Counted from the first letter of the stretch, positions 53,104-63,521 are shown. The stretch is DNA of 64,000 nucleotides from Bacillus massiliglaciei (GCF_900098925.1 NZ_LT622357.1:472598-536597), one strand, 5' to 3'. Notes: a model not told the origin generated them from the letters alone. Numbers and translations: made by a program.

Positions 53104-53898
53104 ATGATACGGAAATTGCAGAAAAGTGATTATGACGCTTGTTTTTCATTAGTAAAGGACAGGCCGGCGGAGAATTTATTCATCATCGGAGATATTGAAG
53201 CTTATGGCTTTGAACAAGATTTTCAAAAGCTTTGGGGAGAGTTTGATCACAATGGAGAACTAATCGCCATTTTATTGAATTATGAAGAGAACTACATACC
53301 GTTTGCCTCTCAAGACTTTGATGCAGCAGGTTTTGCAGCCATTATGTCCCAAGATCCAAACTTTAAAATGATGTCAGGACTCAAAGACATCACGGAAAAA
53401 ATCGAACCTTATGTAAATCGTCCGCTCAAAAGAAAAAGACAGACCTATTATGCCAAGTGCACTCAATTAACTGCCGAGACAACCCAAGAGGATCTGAAGA
53501 TTGTGGAACAAGCAGTTCCCGAAGATGCCGAGGATCTTGTAACACTACTGAACTCGATTCCAGAATTTAAAGACTCTATGATAACTGAAGAAAAAAAACG
53601 ACGCAGTTTAGAAGACAGATCATCCCGCTCCTTTTTTATTAAAGCTGATGGAAAAATTGTATCCACGGCTTCTACTGCCGCATAAAATACGATGTCAGCC
53701 ATGGTAGTGGGCGTAGCTACTCACCAAGAGCACAAGAAGAAAGGGTATGCGACCAGCTGCATGCTTAAGCTGTGCAGCCAGCTTTTAGCAGAGGGAAAAG
53801 AGCTTTGTCTGTTTTATGATAACCCTGAGGCCGGAGCAATCTATAAACAGATCGGTTTTAAAGATATCGGTTTCTGGATGATGTACTCTTATCATTAA
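53104..53898 (+). pseudogene. GNAT acetyltransferase interrupted by an in-frame stop
   Basis: CAAGGAGAG precedes the ATG. The N-terminal part (MIRKLQKSDYDACFSLVKDR) and the acetyl-CoA-binding half (VVGVATHQEHKKKGYATSCM, YKQIGFKDIGFWMMYSYH) are in one frame, split only by TAA at 53683-53685 after STASTAA. In relatives this position is Glu (STTAEN-type), so one base change GAA to TAA explains it. A separate start at ATG 53692 has no ribosome site. Without readthrough the enzyme loses its cofactor site. Confidence 0.8.
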
Positions 53899-53904
53899 AA
53901 ACAA

Positions 53905-53938
53905 AAGGAAAAAGCACAGTTTGCGCTTTTTCCTTTTA
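53905..53938. terminator. Terminator of the men operon
   Basis: AAAAGGAAAAAGC pairs with GCTTTTTCCTTTT. It overlaps the menC stop codon and faces the acetyltransferase gene on the other side. Confidence 0.8.
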
Positions 53939-55054
53939 CATCGCTTTAAATGTCTCTCTATAGACAGTCAGTTCCTTCAGGCGTTTTTCATTAATCCGAA
54001 AACCAATCCCCGGTGAATCAGGAACCTTGACTTCCCCGTTTCGGACCGTAATATCCGGTTCAATTATATCTTCTTCCCAATAACGGGAGGAAGAAGAAAG
54101 ATCTCCAGGAATTGAAAACCCCTCAAGTGAGGCAAGTGCAACATTATGGGCCCTTGAGATACCGAATTCAATCATTCCCCCGCACCAAACCGGAATCCCG
54201 TTTTGCACACAAAGATCATGGATTTTCACAGCCTGTGACCACCCGCCGACTCTCGCCATTTTAATGTTGATAATTTGGCAGCTTCCCAGCATGATGGCGC
54301 TTTTCGCATCATGGTACGAACAGATACTTTCATCCAGACAGACAGGCGTCTTTATTTCTTTCTGCAAGAGGGAATGCTCTGCAATATCATCAACACCGAG
54401 AGGCTGCTCGATCATTTGAAGTCCGAATGAATCCAGCTTTTGAAGGTGAACGGTGTCATCCAGACGGTAGGCAGAGTTGGCATCAGCCATTAAGGGAAGA
54501 TCCGGATAAACTGACCGGATAGCCGCCAGCATAGAAAGGTCGGATGACGGGCTGATTTTCACCTTGTACCTTTTATATCCTTCAGCTGAAAAGGTTTCAA
54601 TCTGTCTCAGCGCTTCCTTTCTATCATTAGAAGCAATGACAACTCCGGCAGCTGCATATTGCTTTTTTCCTCCCATTAACCGGCCGAGGTATTTCTCTTT
54701 CTGCTTAGCATATAGATCCCAGATCGCCTGCTCCAGCCCGGATTTCGCCATCTGATTTCTCCTGATGCCTTTCCAAAGTTCAGAAAGCTCATTCGGATGT
54801 TCCCAGTTTCCGGAGAGAGTCATAGGAATCAGGAAATCCTCCAGCATGTGATAGCAGGTTTTGATCGTTTCTTCGGTATACCAGGGGCTTGAGAAAGGTA
54901 CCGTCTCTCCATAGCCGGTTCTGCCATCCTTATCCCTTGCCTCCACAATAATCGCTTCACGGTCATAAACGGTTTCAAGATGCGTATGGAAAGGTGATTT
55001 TAACGGTGACCTGATCATCTTAAGTGTAATTGACTCTATTTCCATATTCCTCAT
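53936..55054 (-). CDS. menC: o-Succinylbenzoate synthase
   Basis: The 372-residue enolase-superfamily enzyme dehydrates SHCHC to o-succinylbenzoate. The catalytic Lys lies in RYKVKISP (about 161-168). Metal ligands come from MADANSAY, MIEQPLG and CLDESI; the second Lys is in NIKMARVGG. Some relatives are also N-acylamino acid racemases, but the men context settles the role. It overlaps menE by four bases (ATGA) and is last in the operon. Confidence 0.95.
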   Translation of the reverse strand: MRNMEIESITLKMIRSPLKSPFHTHLETVYDREAIIVEARDKDGRTGYGETVPFSSPWYTEETIKTCYHMLEDFLIPMTLSGNWEHPNELSELWKGIRRNQMAKSGLEQAIWDLYAKQKEKYLGRLMGGKKQYAAAGVVIASNDRKEALRQIETFSAEGYKRYKVKISPSSDLSMLAAIRSVYPDLPLMADANSAYRLDDTVHLQKLDSFGLQMIEQPLGVDDIAEHSLLQKEIKTPVCLDESICSYHDAKSAIMLGSCQIINIKMARVGGWSQAVKIHDLCVQNGIPVWCGGMIEFGISRAHNVALASLEGFSIPGDLSSSSRYWEEDIIEPDITVRNGEVKVPDSPGIGFRINEKRLKELTVYRETFKAM

Positions 55055-56505
55055 ACCTGCCTCTTTAAATTCCTGCGCAGCAATTTATTCGCGCCATTTC
55101 TCGGCAGTTCCTTACAATAATGGATTTCTTTCGGGACTTTATAAGCAGCTAAAGCCTGACGGCAGTATTCCCGCAGTTCCTGCTCTCCCGCTTCTACTCC
55201 TTCATGAAGAACCACAAAAGCAACCGGTACCTGCCCCCATTCGGCATCCTCCATTTTCGTTACTCCTGCTTCAAAAACAGCCGGATGGGAGGAAAGAACT
55301 GCTTCAATTTCAGCCGGATATACATTCTCTCCGCCTGAAATAATTAAATCAGACCGTCTGTCCAGAACATATAAAAACCCTTCAGCATCCACATAGCCAA
55401 TATCGCCGGTGTACAGCCATCCTTGGCGGATCGCCTCTTCTGTAGCATCCGGACGGTTATAATATCCCTTCGTCACATTCGGGCCTTTCACAACAATTTC
55501 GCCTGGTTCTTCTGGTTCCGCTTCCCTGCCGGCCTGTTCAATCCTGAGCTGTGCAGGAAACAGCGGCTTTCCGGCAGATCCCACTTTCTTCAGACTGTCC
55601 TCTGGAGAAAGTGTCACGATTTGAGACGCAGTTTCGGTCATACCATATGATTGGAAGACCGGGATATGCTGATCTCTGCAGCGCTCAAGCATATGCTTAG
55701 GTGCCGGCCCTCCTCCAAGCAGGGCACACCGGAAAGTATTTGGATAGGAGGTTCCTTTTAAATCCTCAAGCATCCGATTCAGCATCGTTGTCACAACTGA
55801 ACAGATTGTCACATTGCCCTTCATAATAGCTTGATTGACAGCTTCTGCCTCGAACTTTTGAACAACGACTATTTTCATTCCATAAATAATGTTTTTCATT
55901 AAGATAGAAAATCCGCTAATATGGAAAATCGGCACAGCACAATACCAGCAGTCGTCTTCTCTCAGTCCCAGATTCAACGCTGAGCCGACGGCACTCCACC
56001 AGTGGTTTCCAAACGTTTGAATGACCCCTTTCGGATTTCCGGTTGTTCCTGAGGTATACATGATGGTTGCTGTATCCTCCAGCGGAAATTCCTCTTGGAT
56101 TGGCGCCTCTTTTTCCCCTGTCCATTGCTCTTTCTGTAAAATATGCGGAAATTCAATGCCAGCCAGTTTTTCAGAAAAGAACTGTTCAGAAATCAGATGC
56201 TGCGCCCCGCTGTCTCCTGCCTGCCAGCTAAGCTCTTTGGAGGTCAGCTTGCTGTTCAGCATAACCATTTTTACGCCCAAATAAAGAAGCGCATGTATAA
56301 TAATCACGCTGTCAAGATGGTTCCTCAAGAGAATGGCTGCGGTATCGTCTTTCCTAACCCCCTGACAAGCCAGCCTGCGGGCCATTTTTTCCGCTTCTTG
56401 GTGAAGTTCAAGGAAGGTTAACGTCCTTCCCTCAAATTCAACAGCAGGACGATTAGGCGTCAGGTGAGCGCGCTTCATTAACCAATTCGGCAATCTTTCC
56501 TCCAT
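55051..56505 (-). CDS. menE: o-Succinylbenzoate-CoA ligase
   Basis: The 484-residue ANL adenylating enzyme activates o-succinylbenzoate with ATP and CoA. P-loop TSGTTGNPKG (about 150-159), QSYGMTETAS (A5), GWLYTGDIG (A7), RRSDLIISGGENVYP (A8) and the A10 Lys in PRNGANKLLRR are visible. AGGAGG precedes the ATG. A hairpin lies in the 84-base gap after menB. Confidence 0.96.
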   Translation of the reverse strand: MEERLPNWLMKRAHLTPNRPAVEFEGRTLTFLELHQEAEKMARRLACQGVRKDDTAAILLRNHLDSVIIIHALLYLGVKMVMLNSKLTSKELSWQAGDSGAQHLISEQFFSEKLAGIEFPHILQKEQWTGEKEAPIQEEFPLEDTATIMYTSGTTGNPKGVIQTFGNHWWSAVGSALNLGLREDDCWYCAVPIFHISGFSILMKNIIYGMKIVVVQKFEAEAVNQAIMKGNVTICSVVTTMLNRMLEDLKGTSYPNTFRCALLGGGPAPKHMLERCRDQHIPVFQSYGMTETASQIVTLSPEDSLKKVGSAGKPLFPAQLRIEQAGREAEPEEPGEIVVKGPNVTKGYYNRPDATEEAIRQGWLYTGDIGYVDAEGFLYVLDRRSDLIISGGENVYPAEIEAVLSSHPAVFEAGVTKMEDAEWGQVPVAFVVLHEGVEAGEQELREYCRQALAAYKVPKEIHYCKELPRNGANKLLRRNLKRQV

Positions 56506-56539
56506 GATGCTTCCTCCTTTTCCTTTCCATGGTAAAGAA

Positions 56540-56567
56540 AACAGCCCGGCGTAACCGCCAAGCTGTT
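56540..56567 (-). terminator. Hairpin between menB and menE
   Basis: AACAGC-GGCG pairs with CGCC-GCTGTT, then TTCTTT. The T run is broken, so it probably attenuates rather than ends the operon. Confidence 0.45.
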
Positions 56568-56589
56568 CCTTCCCATACTCCCTTACTCA

Positions 56590-57408
56590 TTAAGGGAAAC
56601 GCGGGAATTGACCGAAGTCCGGGCTGCGCTTTTCTTTAAAAGCGTCGCGTCCTTCCTTCGCCTCATCCGTTGTATAATAAAGCAATGTCGCATCTCCTGC
56701 CATTTGCTGAAGTCCGGCAAGGCCGTCTGTGTCCGCATTCATGGCCGCTTTTAGGAAACGAAGCGCTGTTGGGCTCTTCTCAAGCATTTCCTCACACCAT
56801 TTAACGGTCTCAGCTTCCAGCTGATCCAATGGAACGACTGTGTTGACAAGACCCATATCAAGGGCTTCCTGTGCGTTATATTGACGGCACAGGTACCAAA
56901 TTTCACGCGCTTTTTTATGTCCGACGATACGTGCAAGATATCCAGAACCGTATCCTGCATCAAAGCTTCCTACTTTAGGACCTGTTTGTCCGAAAATAGC
57001 ATTATCTGCAGCAATTGTTAAATCACATACAACATTCAAAACATTGCCGCCCCCGATTGCATACCCTGCAACCATTGCTACAACCGGTTTAGGAATTGTA
57101 CGGATCAAACGCTGAAGGTCCAGAACGTTCAAGCGCGGAATGTGATCTTCTCCTACATAGCCGCCATGGCCCCGAACTTTTTGGTCTCCGCCTGAGCAGA
57201 ATGCCCTTCCGCCTTCACCAGTCAAGATAATAACGCCGATACTGGAGTCGTCACGAGCTCTTGCAAAAGCGTCAATCATCTCCGCCACTGTTTTTGGTGT
57301 GAACGCATTATGTACATGCGGACGGTTGATCGATACTTTGGCTATGCCATTATATCTTGTGTATAGGATTTCATCATATTCTCGGATTGTTTCCCATTGA
57401 ATAGTCAT
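56590..57408 (-). CDS. menB: 1,4-Dihydroxy-2-naphthoyl-CoA synthase
   Basis: The 272-residue crotonase-fold enzyme closes the naphthoquinone ring. The oxyanion-hole region [18 protein letters not shown] and the catalytic stretch [21 protein letters not shown], with its Asp and Tyr, are typical of MenB. AAGGAGG precedes the ATG. It follows menH by 13 bases. Confidence 0.97.
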   Translation of the reverse strand: MTIQWETIREYDEILYTRYNGIAKVSINRPHVHNAFTPKTVAEMIDAFARARDDSSIGVIILTGEGGRAFCSGGDQKVRGHGGYVGEDHIPRLNVLDLQRLIRTIPKPVVAMVAGYAIGGGNVLNVVCDLTIAADNAIFGQTGPKVGSFDAGYGSGYLARIVGHKKAREIWYLCRQYNAQEALDMGLVNTVVPLDQLEAETVKWCEEMLEKSPTALRFLKAAMNADTDGLAGLQQMAGDATLLYYTTDEAKEGRDAFKEKRSPDFGQFPRFP

Positions 57409-57421
57409 CCAATATTCCTCC

Positions 57422-58231
57422 TTAATGGTTCTTTAAAAACTCACTTACTATTTTACCAAACTTTTGCGGATTCTCCACATGAATCGCATGACCAGTGTCA
57501 TTTATTGTCGCAATCCGGCCATTTTTCAGAGAAAGGTTCATACGTTCAGCAATTTTACAGAATTTAAGATCCAGTTCTCCGGTAATCATTAATACAGAAA
57601 AAGGGAGTTCTGAAAGCTGCTTCCACCAGGATGGCTGACTTCCTGTCCCCATTCCACGAAGGCTGTTAGAAAGGCCGGTAATATGATTGCCAAGCCTCTC
57701 CCTTCGCACAGCCTGACGGATTTCATCCGGCAGCCGCTTCTGTGTCTCAAATAAAGAAATGTTCTCCCATTGATTCACAAATTCGAGGATTCCATTTTTC
57801 TCAATTTTTTCGGCAAGGGCCGCATCTCCTGCTATCCTCTGCTCTCTTTCTCTTTCTGTCTCCAGTCCCGGAGAAGCACTCTCCAAAATAAGCGAACGCA
57901 CACATTCAGGGAAATAGCAGGAAAAGCTGAGCGCCAGCCTCCCTCCCATGGAGTAGCCGAGAAAATGGGCTGATTCATAGCCTAATTCAGCCAAAATGCA
58001 TTTCAGATCATTCGCAGCTTCTTTCATCTCATAGCGGGCGGGATTCTCCGGAGATTCTGTTTCACCGTGCCCGATAATATCAGGCATAATTAAGCAGTAA
58101 TCACGGCTGAGCTCCGGAATCAGAAAATTCCATGTCTCCTTTGATCCGGTAAATCCATGGAGGAGAACAAGCGGCTCTCCGGTTCCCGCTGTTTCCACCG
58201 AGTAGGAGATCCCCCTGCAGGAAATCATCAT
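57422..58231 (-). CDS. menH: SHCHC synthase MenH (alpha/beta hydrolase)
   Basis: The 269-residue hydrolase-fold lyase removes pyruvate from [19 protein letters not shown] forms the oxyanion site, the nucleophile is in [11 protein letters not shown], and acid and His are in GELDLKF and [11 protein letters not shown]. The ATG at 58231 overlaps the menD stop (ATGA) with GGAGATC before it; an open frame to 58282 is inside menD and ignored. Confidence 0.94.
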   Translation of the reverse strand: MMISCRGISYSVETAGTGEPLVLLHGFTGSKETWNFLIPELSRDYCLIMPDIIGHGETESPENPARYEMKEAANDLKCILAELGYESAHFLGYSMGGRLALSFSCYFPECVRSLILESASPGLETEREREQRIAGDAALAEKIEKNGILEFVNQWENISLFETQKRLPDEIRQAVRRERLGNHITGLSNSLRGMGTGSQPSWWKQLSELPFSVLMITGELDLKFCKIAERMNLSLKNGRIATINDTGHAIHVENPQKFGKIVSEFLKNH

Positions 58232-59985
58232 GAGCGATCTCCATGTAAAACAGCCGCTATTTCCCGGGAAACAAGATTCCACAAATCTCTGTGTTTTACA
58301 ACATTGCTGGCCCGCTCTGTCGGAATCTCGATGATTTTCAATCCAGGCGTATGGAACGTCTCTGAAAAGACCGTCTTAAATTCTTCCCAGTCCCGAACCT
58401 TCGTATAGCGTGCCTCATACAATTCAGCGGCATGAGAAAAATCAAGCCCGTGAGGCGTGCCAAACAGCTGTTCAAAATACTCAGGCTCATTGGACTGCGG
58501 CAGGAATGAAAAGATTCCGCCCCCATCATTATTAATTAAAAGAATGGTGAAATTCTGCTTTTGCAGCTTAGCAGCCAGCAGCCCGTTCATATCATGAAAG
58601 AAACTTAAATCACCAATCGCTAAAACGGTATGTTCCGAAGCCGTGCTCACCCCAAGCGCTGTTGAGACGACTCCGTCGATTCCATTTGCTCCGCGATTTG
58701 CCATTGCCCTTATATTCTTCTCATTTGCCAAGAAAAATGTATCCAGATCGCGAATCGGCATGCTGTTTCCAACGAAAACCGTCGAATTTTCCGGCATAAG
58801 TTCTGACAAAAGTGAAAATAGCTTTCCTTCACTCAGCTTAGTATCATTCTTGACGGTAAGCAAGGCATTTTTCGTTGCCGCATTCACAGATTTCCATAAT
58901 TCAAGCCAGTGACGGTCCTCATTATAAGGAACAAACTCCAGCATAGCCTCACTGAATTTTGTTTCATCACAGTAGATCATGTTTGTGGCGAGCCCCGCTG
59001 GTTCTCTCCATCCGGCGCCGCCATCGACAACTAGATGCATGGCCTCTCGATATTTTTTCAGAAACAGCAATAAAGGTTTAGAAACCGGCATGGCACCAAA
59101 TCTCAGAACCAATTCCGGACGGAAGGCCTTGACTGCTTGTTCATCTCTGAGAATAGTATCGTACGCTTCAACGATATTCACTTTGCTGTGTACACCGCTT
59201 CTCAATTGAGAAAGAGGATCAGCCAGCACTGGGAATCCCAGTTTTTCAGCCAGTTTCAATATGGCCTTATGGCCTGATCCTTCCGTCAATTCACCGCAGA
59301 TGATCAGTCCCCGTTTTCCTTTCCCCAAGAGATGACTTAATTTCCTGAACTGAGACTCCTCGAGACTGATGGAGCCTCTGTCAATAGCAACTGCCGGATT
59401 CGCATTCAGGGAGTTTTTGCGATATTCAGCAGCTCTTTCGACATCCGGAACAAGCGGTTCCCTAAGCGGAAAATTCAAATGAACAGGTCCAGCCGGTGCC
59501 TTTGCAGCCGTTGCGACTGCCCTTGCCCCCACAGTCCGGGCATAGCGGATAATCTCATGATTATTCTCGGGGATAGCCATTTCAACAAACCACTTTGCAT
59601 TCTTCCCATATAGATGAATTTGATCGATGGCTTGCGGAGCGCCTACATCCCTTAATTCATGAGGCCGGTCTGCCGTCAGCACAATAAGCGGAACCCTTGA
59701 ATATTTGGCTTCAATAACAGCCGGATAAAAATTCGCAGCTGCCGTTCCGGAAGTACATACAACAGCAACTGGTTTCTTCAATGCTTTGGCTAGGCCAAGT
59801 GCAAAAAAGGAAGCGGAACGCTCATCCACATTAATATGGATTTTGATGTTTGGATGTTCAGCCAGCAGCATAGAAAGCGGCGTTGAACGTGAGCCTGGAC
59901 TGACGACCACATCCGTCACGCCATTTTGGGACAGTTCATCTATAAAAGCCGCAGCATATGCTGTCAAGGCGTCTCTGTCATTCAT
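58228..59985 (-). CDS. menD: SEPHCHC synthase MenD
   Basis: The 585-residue TPP-dependent enzyme joins 2-oxoglutarate and isochorismate. DVVVSPGSRSTPLSMLL at the N-terminus, VDERSASFFALGLAK with the TPP-activating Glu, and the C-terminal GDLSFFHDMNGLL with LLINNDGGG (GDG-like metal motif and NN) are diagnostic. AGGAGG precedes the ATG, which overlaps menF by eight bases. Confidence 0.97.
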   Translation of the reverse strand: MNDRDALTAYAAAFIDELSQNGVTDVVVSPGSRSTPLSMLLAEHPNIKIHINVDERSASFFALGLAKALKKPVAVVCTSGTAAANFYPAVIEAKYSRVPLIVLTADRPHELRDVGAPQAIDQIHLYGKNAKWFVEMAIPENNHEIIRYARTVGARAVATAAKAPAGPVHLNFPLREPLVPDVERAAEYRKNSLNANPAVAIDRGSISLEESQFRKLSHLLGKGKRGLIICGELTEGSGHKAILKLAEKLGFPVLADPLSQLRSGVHSKVNIVEAYDTILRDEQAVKAFRPELVLRFGAMPVSKPLLLFLKKYREAMHLVVDGGAGWREPAGLATNMIYCDETKFSEAMLEFVPYNEDRHWLELWKSVNAATKNALLTVKNDTKLSEGKLFSLLSELMPENSTVFVGNSMPIRDLDTFFLANEKNIRAMANRGANGIDGVVSTALGVSTASEHTVLAIGDLSFFHDMNGLLAAKLQKQNFTILLINNDGGGIFSFLPQSNEPEYFEQLFGTPHGLDFSHAAELYEARYTKVRDWEEFKTVFSETFHTPGLKIIEIPTERASNVVKHRDLWNLVSREIAAVLHGDRS

Positions 59986-61384
59986 GAATAGTTCCTCCTA
60001 AAGCACTCAACATCGGATTGAATTTAATTGCAGTTTCTTCATATTCACTTTCTGGTACGGAATCCTCCAGAACACCGCAGCCAGCAAACAAAGAGGCTTC
60101 ATTTCCCTGCAGCAGAGCAGAGCGAATACCTACTGCAAATTCTCCATTTCCATAAGAATCCACCCACCCAAGCGGTCCCGCATAAAAGCCCCGTTCCAGG
60201 CCTTCGATCGCCCGTATCCGGTCAATTGCTTTTTCTTTCGGAAGGCCGCCCATTGCAGGGGTCGGGTGCAATTTTTTTATAAAACTAAAGATTGATGCTT
60301 GCTCATCACTTTTCCCCTGTACAGGAGTATATAAATGCTGAATATGACGAATTTTCATGAGCTGCGGTTCTTCTGGCACTGAAACTTCAGTGCATAAAGA
60401 CTTTAATGCACCGGTAATCATCGAGACAACATATTGATGCTCCATCCGGTTCTTTTCATCCGAGAACAGCTCTGAACCAAGCCGCTCATCTTCCTCCGGC
60501 GTTTTCCCTCTTGCGATGGATCCTGCCAGACAAGCCGAAGAAACGGAATGGCCTGTCTTTTTAATAAGCTGCTCAGGAGTGGCTCCAATGAAGCAGTCCT
60601 TGCCGGACTCTAAACTGAAGATATAGCTTGTAGGCTGTTCCGCCATTAATCGTTCGAGAACTTTCTCTGCCATAATCGTATCTTTAAATATCACCCGAAG
60701 TTCACGGGCCAGCACAATTTTATCTAAATCCGTTTCCTTCATTTCTTTTACGGCTTCGGCTACTGTCCTTTTCCATTCCTCCGGCCGTGTTTCTCTCTGT
60801 TCTGTCATTGGATTTTCTGAAAAGTTCAGTTCCATTTCGCGCAATAAAAATTCTTCCCGTTCATTTATCATTTCTATGAAGAGTTTTTCCTCATCATCAG
60901 GTGAACAAAGAAGGTTTGTCGTTAAGTAAGTCCCGCCATTTACAGCTGTCAGCATATAGGCAGGTATATAAAATAAGTTATCTCCAAATTGCGTCCACAA
61001 TAAAGAGCTTTGATTTTTATAATCAAAAGAAAAACCGCCAAAAAGAACAGGACCTGTCGCATCTATTCCGGCCATTCCTGTCTTCACAGCCGAATTCTGC
61101 AGTTTGTTCCAGTTCTCTTCGATTTGTTTATATCGGCTTGGACCTGGGTCCGCCTGTATATTCTTAACGCTTCCTAAACCTGTTATGGTGATACTTTTTG
61201 CAGGGTCCTGCCAAAAAAAGCGCTCTCCTGCATACCGTTCTCTTCCAGCTTGATAAAATGAAAGGGGGTTTGTACACTCTATTTTTTTCACATGACTGAA
61301 TAAGACCGGCCCATTCAATTCCTTTGCTTTTTGAATGGCAGAAGCCAGTCCGTGAATTTGCTCAGTTTCTTCTGAGATAGCCAA
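59978..61384 (-). CDS. menF: Isochorismate synthase MenF
   Basis: The 468-residue chorismate-binding enzyme turns chorismate into isochorismate, the first committed step of menaquinone synthesis. The C-terminal half has DLDKIVLARE (general-base Lys), FIGATPEQLIKK, SACLAGSIARG and HPTPAMGGLPKE, then ERGFYAGPLGWVD with metal Glu. Translation starts at TTG 61384 after GGGGGG. First gene of menFDHBEC. Confidence 0.96.
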   Translation of the reverse strand: MAISEETEQIHGLASAIQKAKELNGPVLFSHVKKIECTNPLSFYQAGRERYAGERFFWQDPAKSITITGLGSVKNIQADPGPSRYKQIEENWNKLQNSAVKTGMAGIDATGPVLFGGFSFDYKNQSSLLWTQFGDNLFYIPAYMLTAVNGGTYLTTNLLCSPDDEEKLFIEMINEREEFLLREMELNFSENPMTEQRETRPEEWKRTVAEAVKEMKETDLDKIVLARELRVIFKDTIMAEKVLERLMAEQPTSYIFSLESGKDCFIGATPEQLIKKTGHSVSSACLAGSIARGKTPEEDERLGSELFSDEKNRMEHQYVVSMITGALKSLCTEVSVPEEPQLMKIRHIQHLYTPVQGKSDEQASIFSFIKKLHPTPAMGGLPKEKAIDRIRAIEGLERGFYAGPLGWVDSYGNGEFAVGIRSALLQGNEASLFAGCGVLEDSVPESEYEETAIKFNPMLSALGGTIHE

Positions 61385-61421
61385 AAAAATCCCCCCATTT
61401 TAAGCTTTTTAGACCTATTTA

Positions 61422-61451
61422 AAGATACACCTCATTTCGAGTGAATGTCAA
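61422..61451 (-). promoter_or_regulatory. Promoter of the men operon
   Basis: TTGACA (61451-61446), 18 bases, TATCTT (61427-61422), about 40 bases upstream of menF. Confidence 0.65.
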
Positions 61452-61553
61452 TTAAACACCATTCTCACTGACTTATTTCTTCCTTATTATTTATTTCACT
61501 GGAAAGCCTGCATCATACTCTTTTTTCATGGAAGCAGCTCCTGGCAAAATAGA

Positions 61554-61582
61554 TTGACACTTGAACAGGCTTTACCTAAACT
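61554..61582 (+). promoter_or_regulatory. Promoter of menA
   Basis: TTGACA (61554-61559), 17 bases, TAAACT (61577-61582). An alternative -10, TATACT near 61600, has an upstream TG but no good -35. Confidence 0.5.
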
Positions 61583-61640
61583 TAAATGAGAGAATTTTGA
61601 TATACTTCTCATTGATAATCATGAATAGGAGATAAAAAAG

Positions 61641-62573
61641 ATGCATTCAGATCATAACAATCCAGCTGAGCTGCTTCAAGAAAAGCGCACCTGGAAAATT
61701 TGGTGGGAATTAATTCGTCCCCACACATTAACCGCTGCCTTTGTACCCGTCTTGTTGGGTACCGTAATCGCCCTTATTGAAGAAGATGTAAATGGACTGC
61801 TGTTTGCAGCCATGATGATCGCCAGCATTCTCATTCAAGCGGCAACCAATTTGTTTAATGAATACTACGATTTCAAGAGAGGGCTCGATACCGAAAAATC
61901 AGTCGGCATCGGCGGCGGCATTGTCCGTCACGGCATGACACCCAAGCTGATCATGACTCTTGCTCTTTCTATGTATGGGATCGCTTTATTATTAGGAATA
62001 TATATTTGTGCCGAGTCATCCTGGTGGCTTGCAGCTGTCGGACTGATCTGCATGGCTGTCGGCTATTTATATACCGGAGGTCCTCTGCCGATTTCCTCCA
62101 CTCCATTTGGCGAATTATTCTCAGGTCTGTTCATGGGCTGCTTCATTATCCTGATCGCCTATTTCATTCAGACTGGTTATGTTTCTCCCCTCGCAATATG
62201 GATATCCGTACCAAGCGGAATTCTTGTCGGTCTGATTAACATGGGAAATAATCTGCGTGATCATGATGGGGACAAAGCAAATGGAAGAAAGACCCTGCCT
62301 ATTGTATTAGGACCTAAAAGAGGCATCACTTTCATGGGAATTATGTTCGCTGTCTCATATTTATGGCTGATCGGCCTTGTGCTTTTCGGCACTACGCCAT
62401 GGATCCTGTTAGCCTTCCTAAGCCTTCCAAAAGCCATTCAGGCAACGAAAGGATTCCGCGGCAAAACAGAGCCTATTTCGATGATGCCAGCCATGAAGGC
62501 AACTGCTCAAACAAATACATTTTTCGGCTTGCTGATGGCCATCGGTCTCTTCATCAGCTATTTAATCCAATAA
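61641..62573 (+). CDS. menA: 1,4-Dihydroxy-2-naphthoate polyprenyltransferase
   Basis: The 310-residue UbiA-family membrane enzyme attaches the isoprenoid tail to DHNA. The two Asp-rich sites are NLFNEYYDFKRGLDTE (about 72-87) and GNNLRDHDGDKANGRKT (about 198-214). About nine membrane helices. AGGAG precedes the ATG. It diverges from menF, as in B. subtilis. Confidence 0.96.
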   Translation: MHSDHNNPAELLQEKRTWKIWWELIRPHTLTAAFVPVLLGTVIALIEEDVNGLLFAAMMIASILIQAATNLFNEYYDFKRGLDTEKSVGIGGGIVRHGMTPKLIMTLALSMYGIALLLGIYICAESSWWLAAVGLICMAVGYLYTGGPLPISSTPFGELFSGLFMGCFIILIAYFIQTGYVSPLAIWISVPSGILVGLINMGNNLRDHDGDKANGRKTLPIVLGPKRGITFMGIMFAVSYLWLIGLVLFGTTPWILLAFLSLPKAIQATKGFRGKTEPISMMPAMKATAQTNTFFGLLMAIGLFISYLIQ

Positions 62574-62590
62574 ACAACGCGACATTTCTC

Positions 62591-62621
62591 CCCTGTGCCT
62601 TAAAAAGGTGCAGGGTTTTTT
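62591..62621 (+). terminator. Terminator of menA
   Basis: CCCTG-CCTT pairs with AAGG-CAGGG (unpaired TG in each arm), then T6. Confidence 0.82.
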
Positions 62622-62711
62622 GATTGTTTTCTCCTTTCCAAATAGGGGTACGTAATAATAACAAATCAACTATCCCTAATGATCGATTGTGAGAAGAAGG
62701 AGAGGACAAAA

Positions 62712-63521
62712 ATGACAACCGATAAACAAATAGAAGAATTGAAAAATGACTTAGTCACAGAAAAAGAGGCACTTGAACAAAGAATCAAGCATGATCAAGA
62801 AACAGTAACCGAACAAGCGCAAACCGATTTTTCCGGAGAGATTTCTTCCTATGATAATCATCCCGGAGACTTAGGTACCGAACTTTTTGATAAGGAAAGA
62901 TACCAGGCCATTGATGACCATGGCAAAGAAGAGCTAGAGAGGATTGAGACTGCTCTGAAAGCCATGGATGAAGGAACCTATGGGCAATGTAAGGAATGCG
63001 GAGAAGAGATTCCTTTTGACCGTTTGAAAGCCAGACCCTCTACGTTATATTGTATTGAACATACACCCGAACAAAGAATTCATGAAGATACATTTGGCGA
63101 GCGAAGACCTGTGGAAGAAGAGGTGCTAATTCCCTCTCAAGGAGATAGCTTTGAAAACAGACGGAAAAGCGATGACAGAAATAATGTAAAAGAAGATAGT
63201 TTTGGAGAAGCAGCAAAATATGGAACATCTGAGACCCCTGCCGATTATAGAGGCGATCATGAAGACTATAATAATTTATATAAGACAGAAGATGAAACGG
63301 AGGCCTTCCCTGAAGAATACGAAGGCTATGCAGCCAATGATATAGACGGCAAGAACAGAAAGATTATAAGGAATGACAATGAAGAAGAATATGAAGAAAT
63401 GCTGGATGAGGATCAAATAGATTCCCAAATAGGCGATATTCCTTATAAAAAGGTTCTCCGTCAAATGTTGGGGTGGCGACTGATCGCCATCCCTAACCAA
63501 TATGTATCCCAATTCCTTTAA
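62712..63521 (+). CDS. yteA: YteA-like DksA/TraR-type sporulation protein, 3' end altered by IS insertion
   Basis: The protein begins MTTDKQIEELKNDL with a coiled-coil region, then a DksA-type zinc-finger-like segment (YGQCKECGEEIPFDRLKAR, then LYCIEHT, about 92-122), and a long acidic tail with repeated DSFGE/DTFGE motifs. It matches the yteA family (TIGR02890), which lies next to menA in B. subtilis. AAGGAGAGG precedes the ATG. The last 23 or so codons (VLRQMLGW and onward) read into the ISL3-type element starting near 63452, so the native C-terminus is replaced. Confidence 0.82.
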   Translation: MTTDKQIEELKNDLVTEKEALEQRIKHDQETVTEQAQTDFSGEISSYDNHPGDLGTELFDKERYQAIDDHGKEELERIETALKAMDEGTYGQCKECGEEIPFDRLKARPSTLYCIEHTPEQRIHEDTFGERRPVEEEVLIPSQGDSFENRRKSDDRNNVKEDSFGEAAKYGTSETPADYRGDHEDYNNLYKTEDETEAFPEEYEGYAANDIDGKNRKIIRNDNEEEYEEMLDEDQIDSQIGDIPYKKVLRQMLGWRLIAIPNQYVSQFL

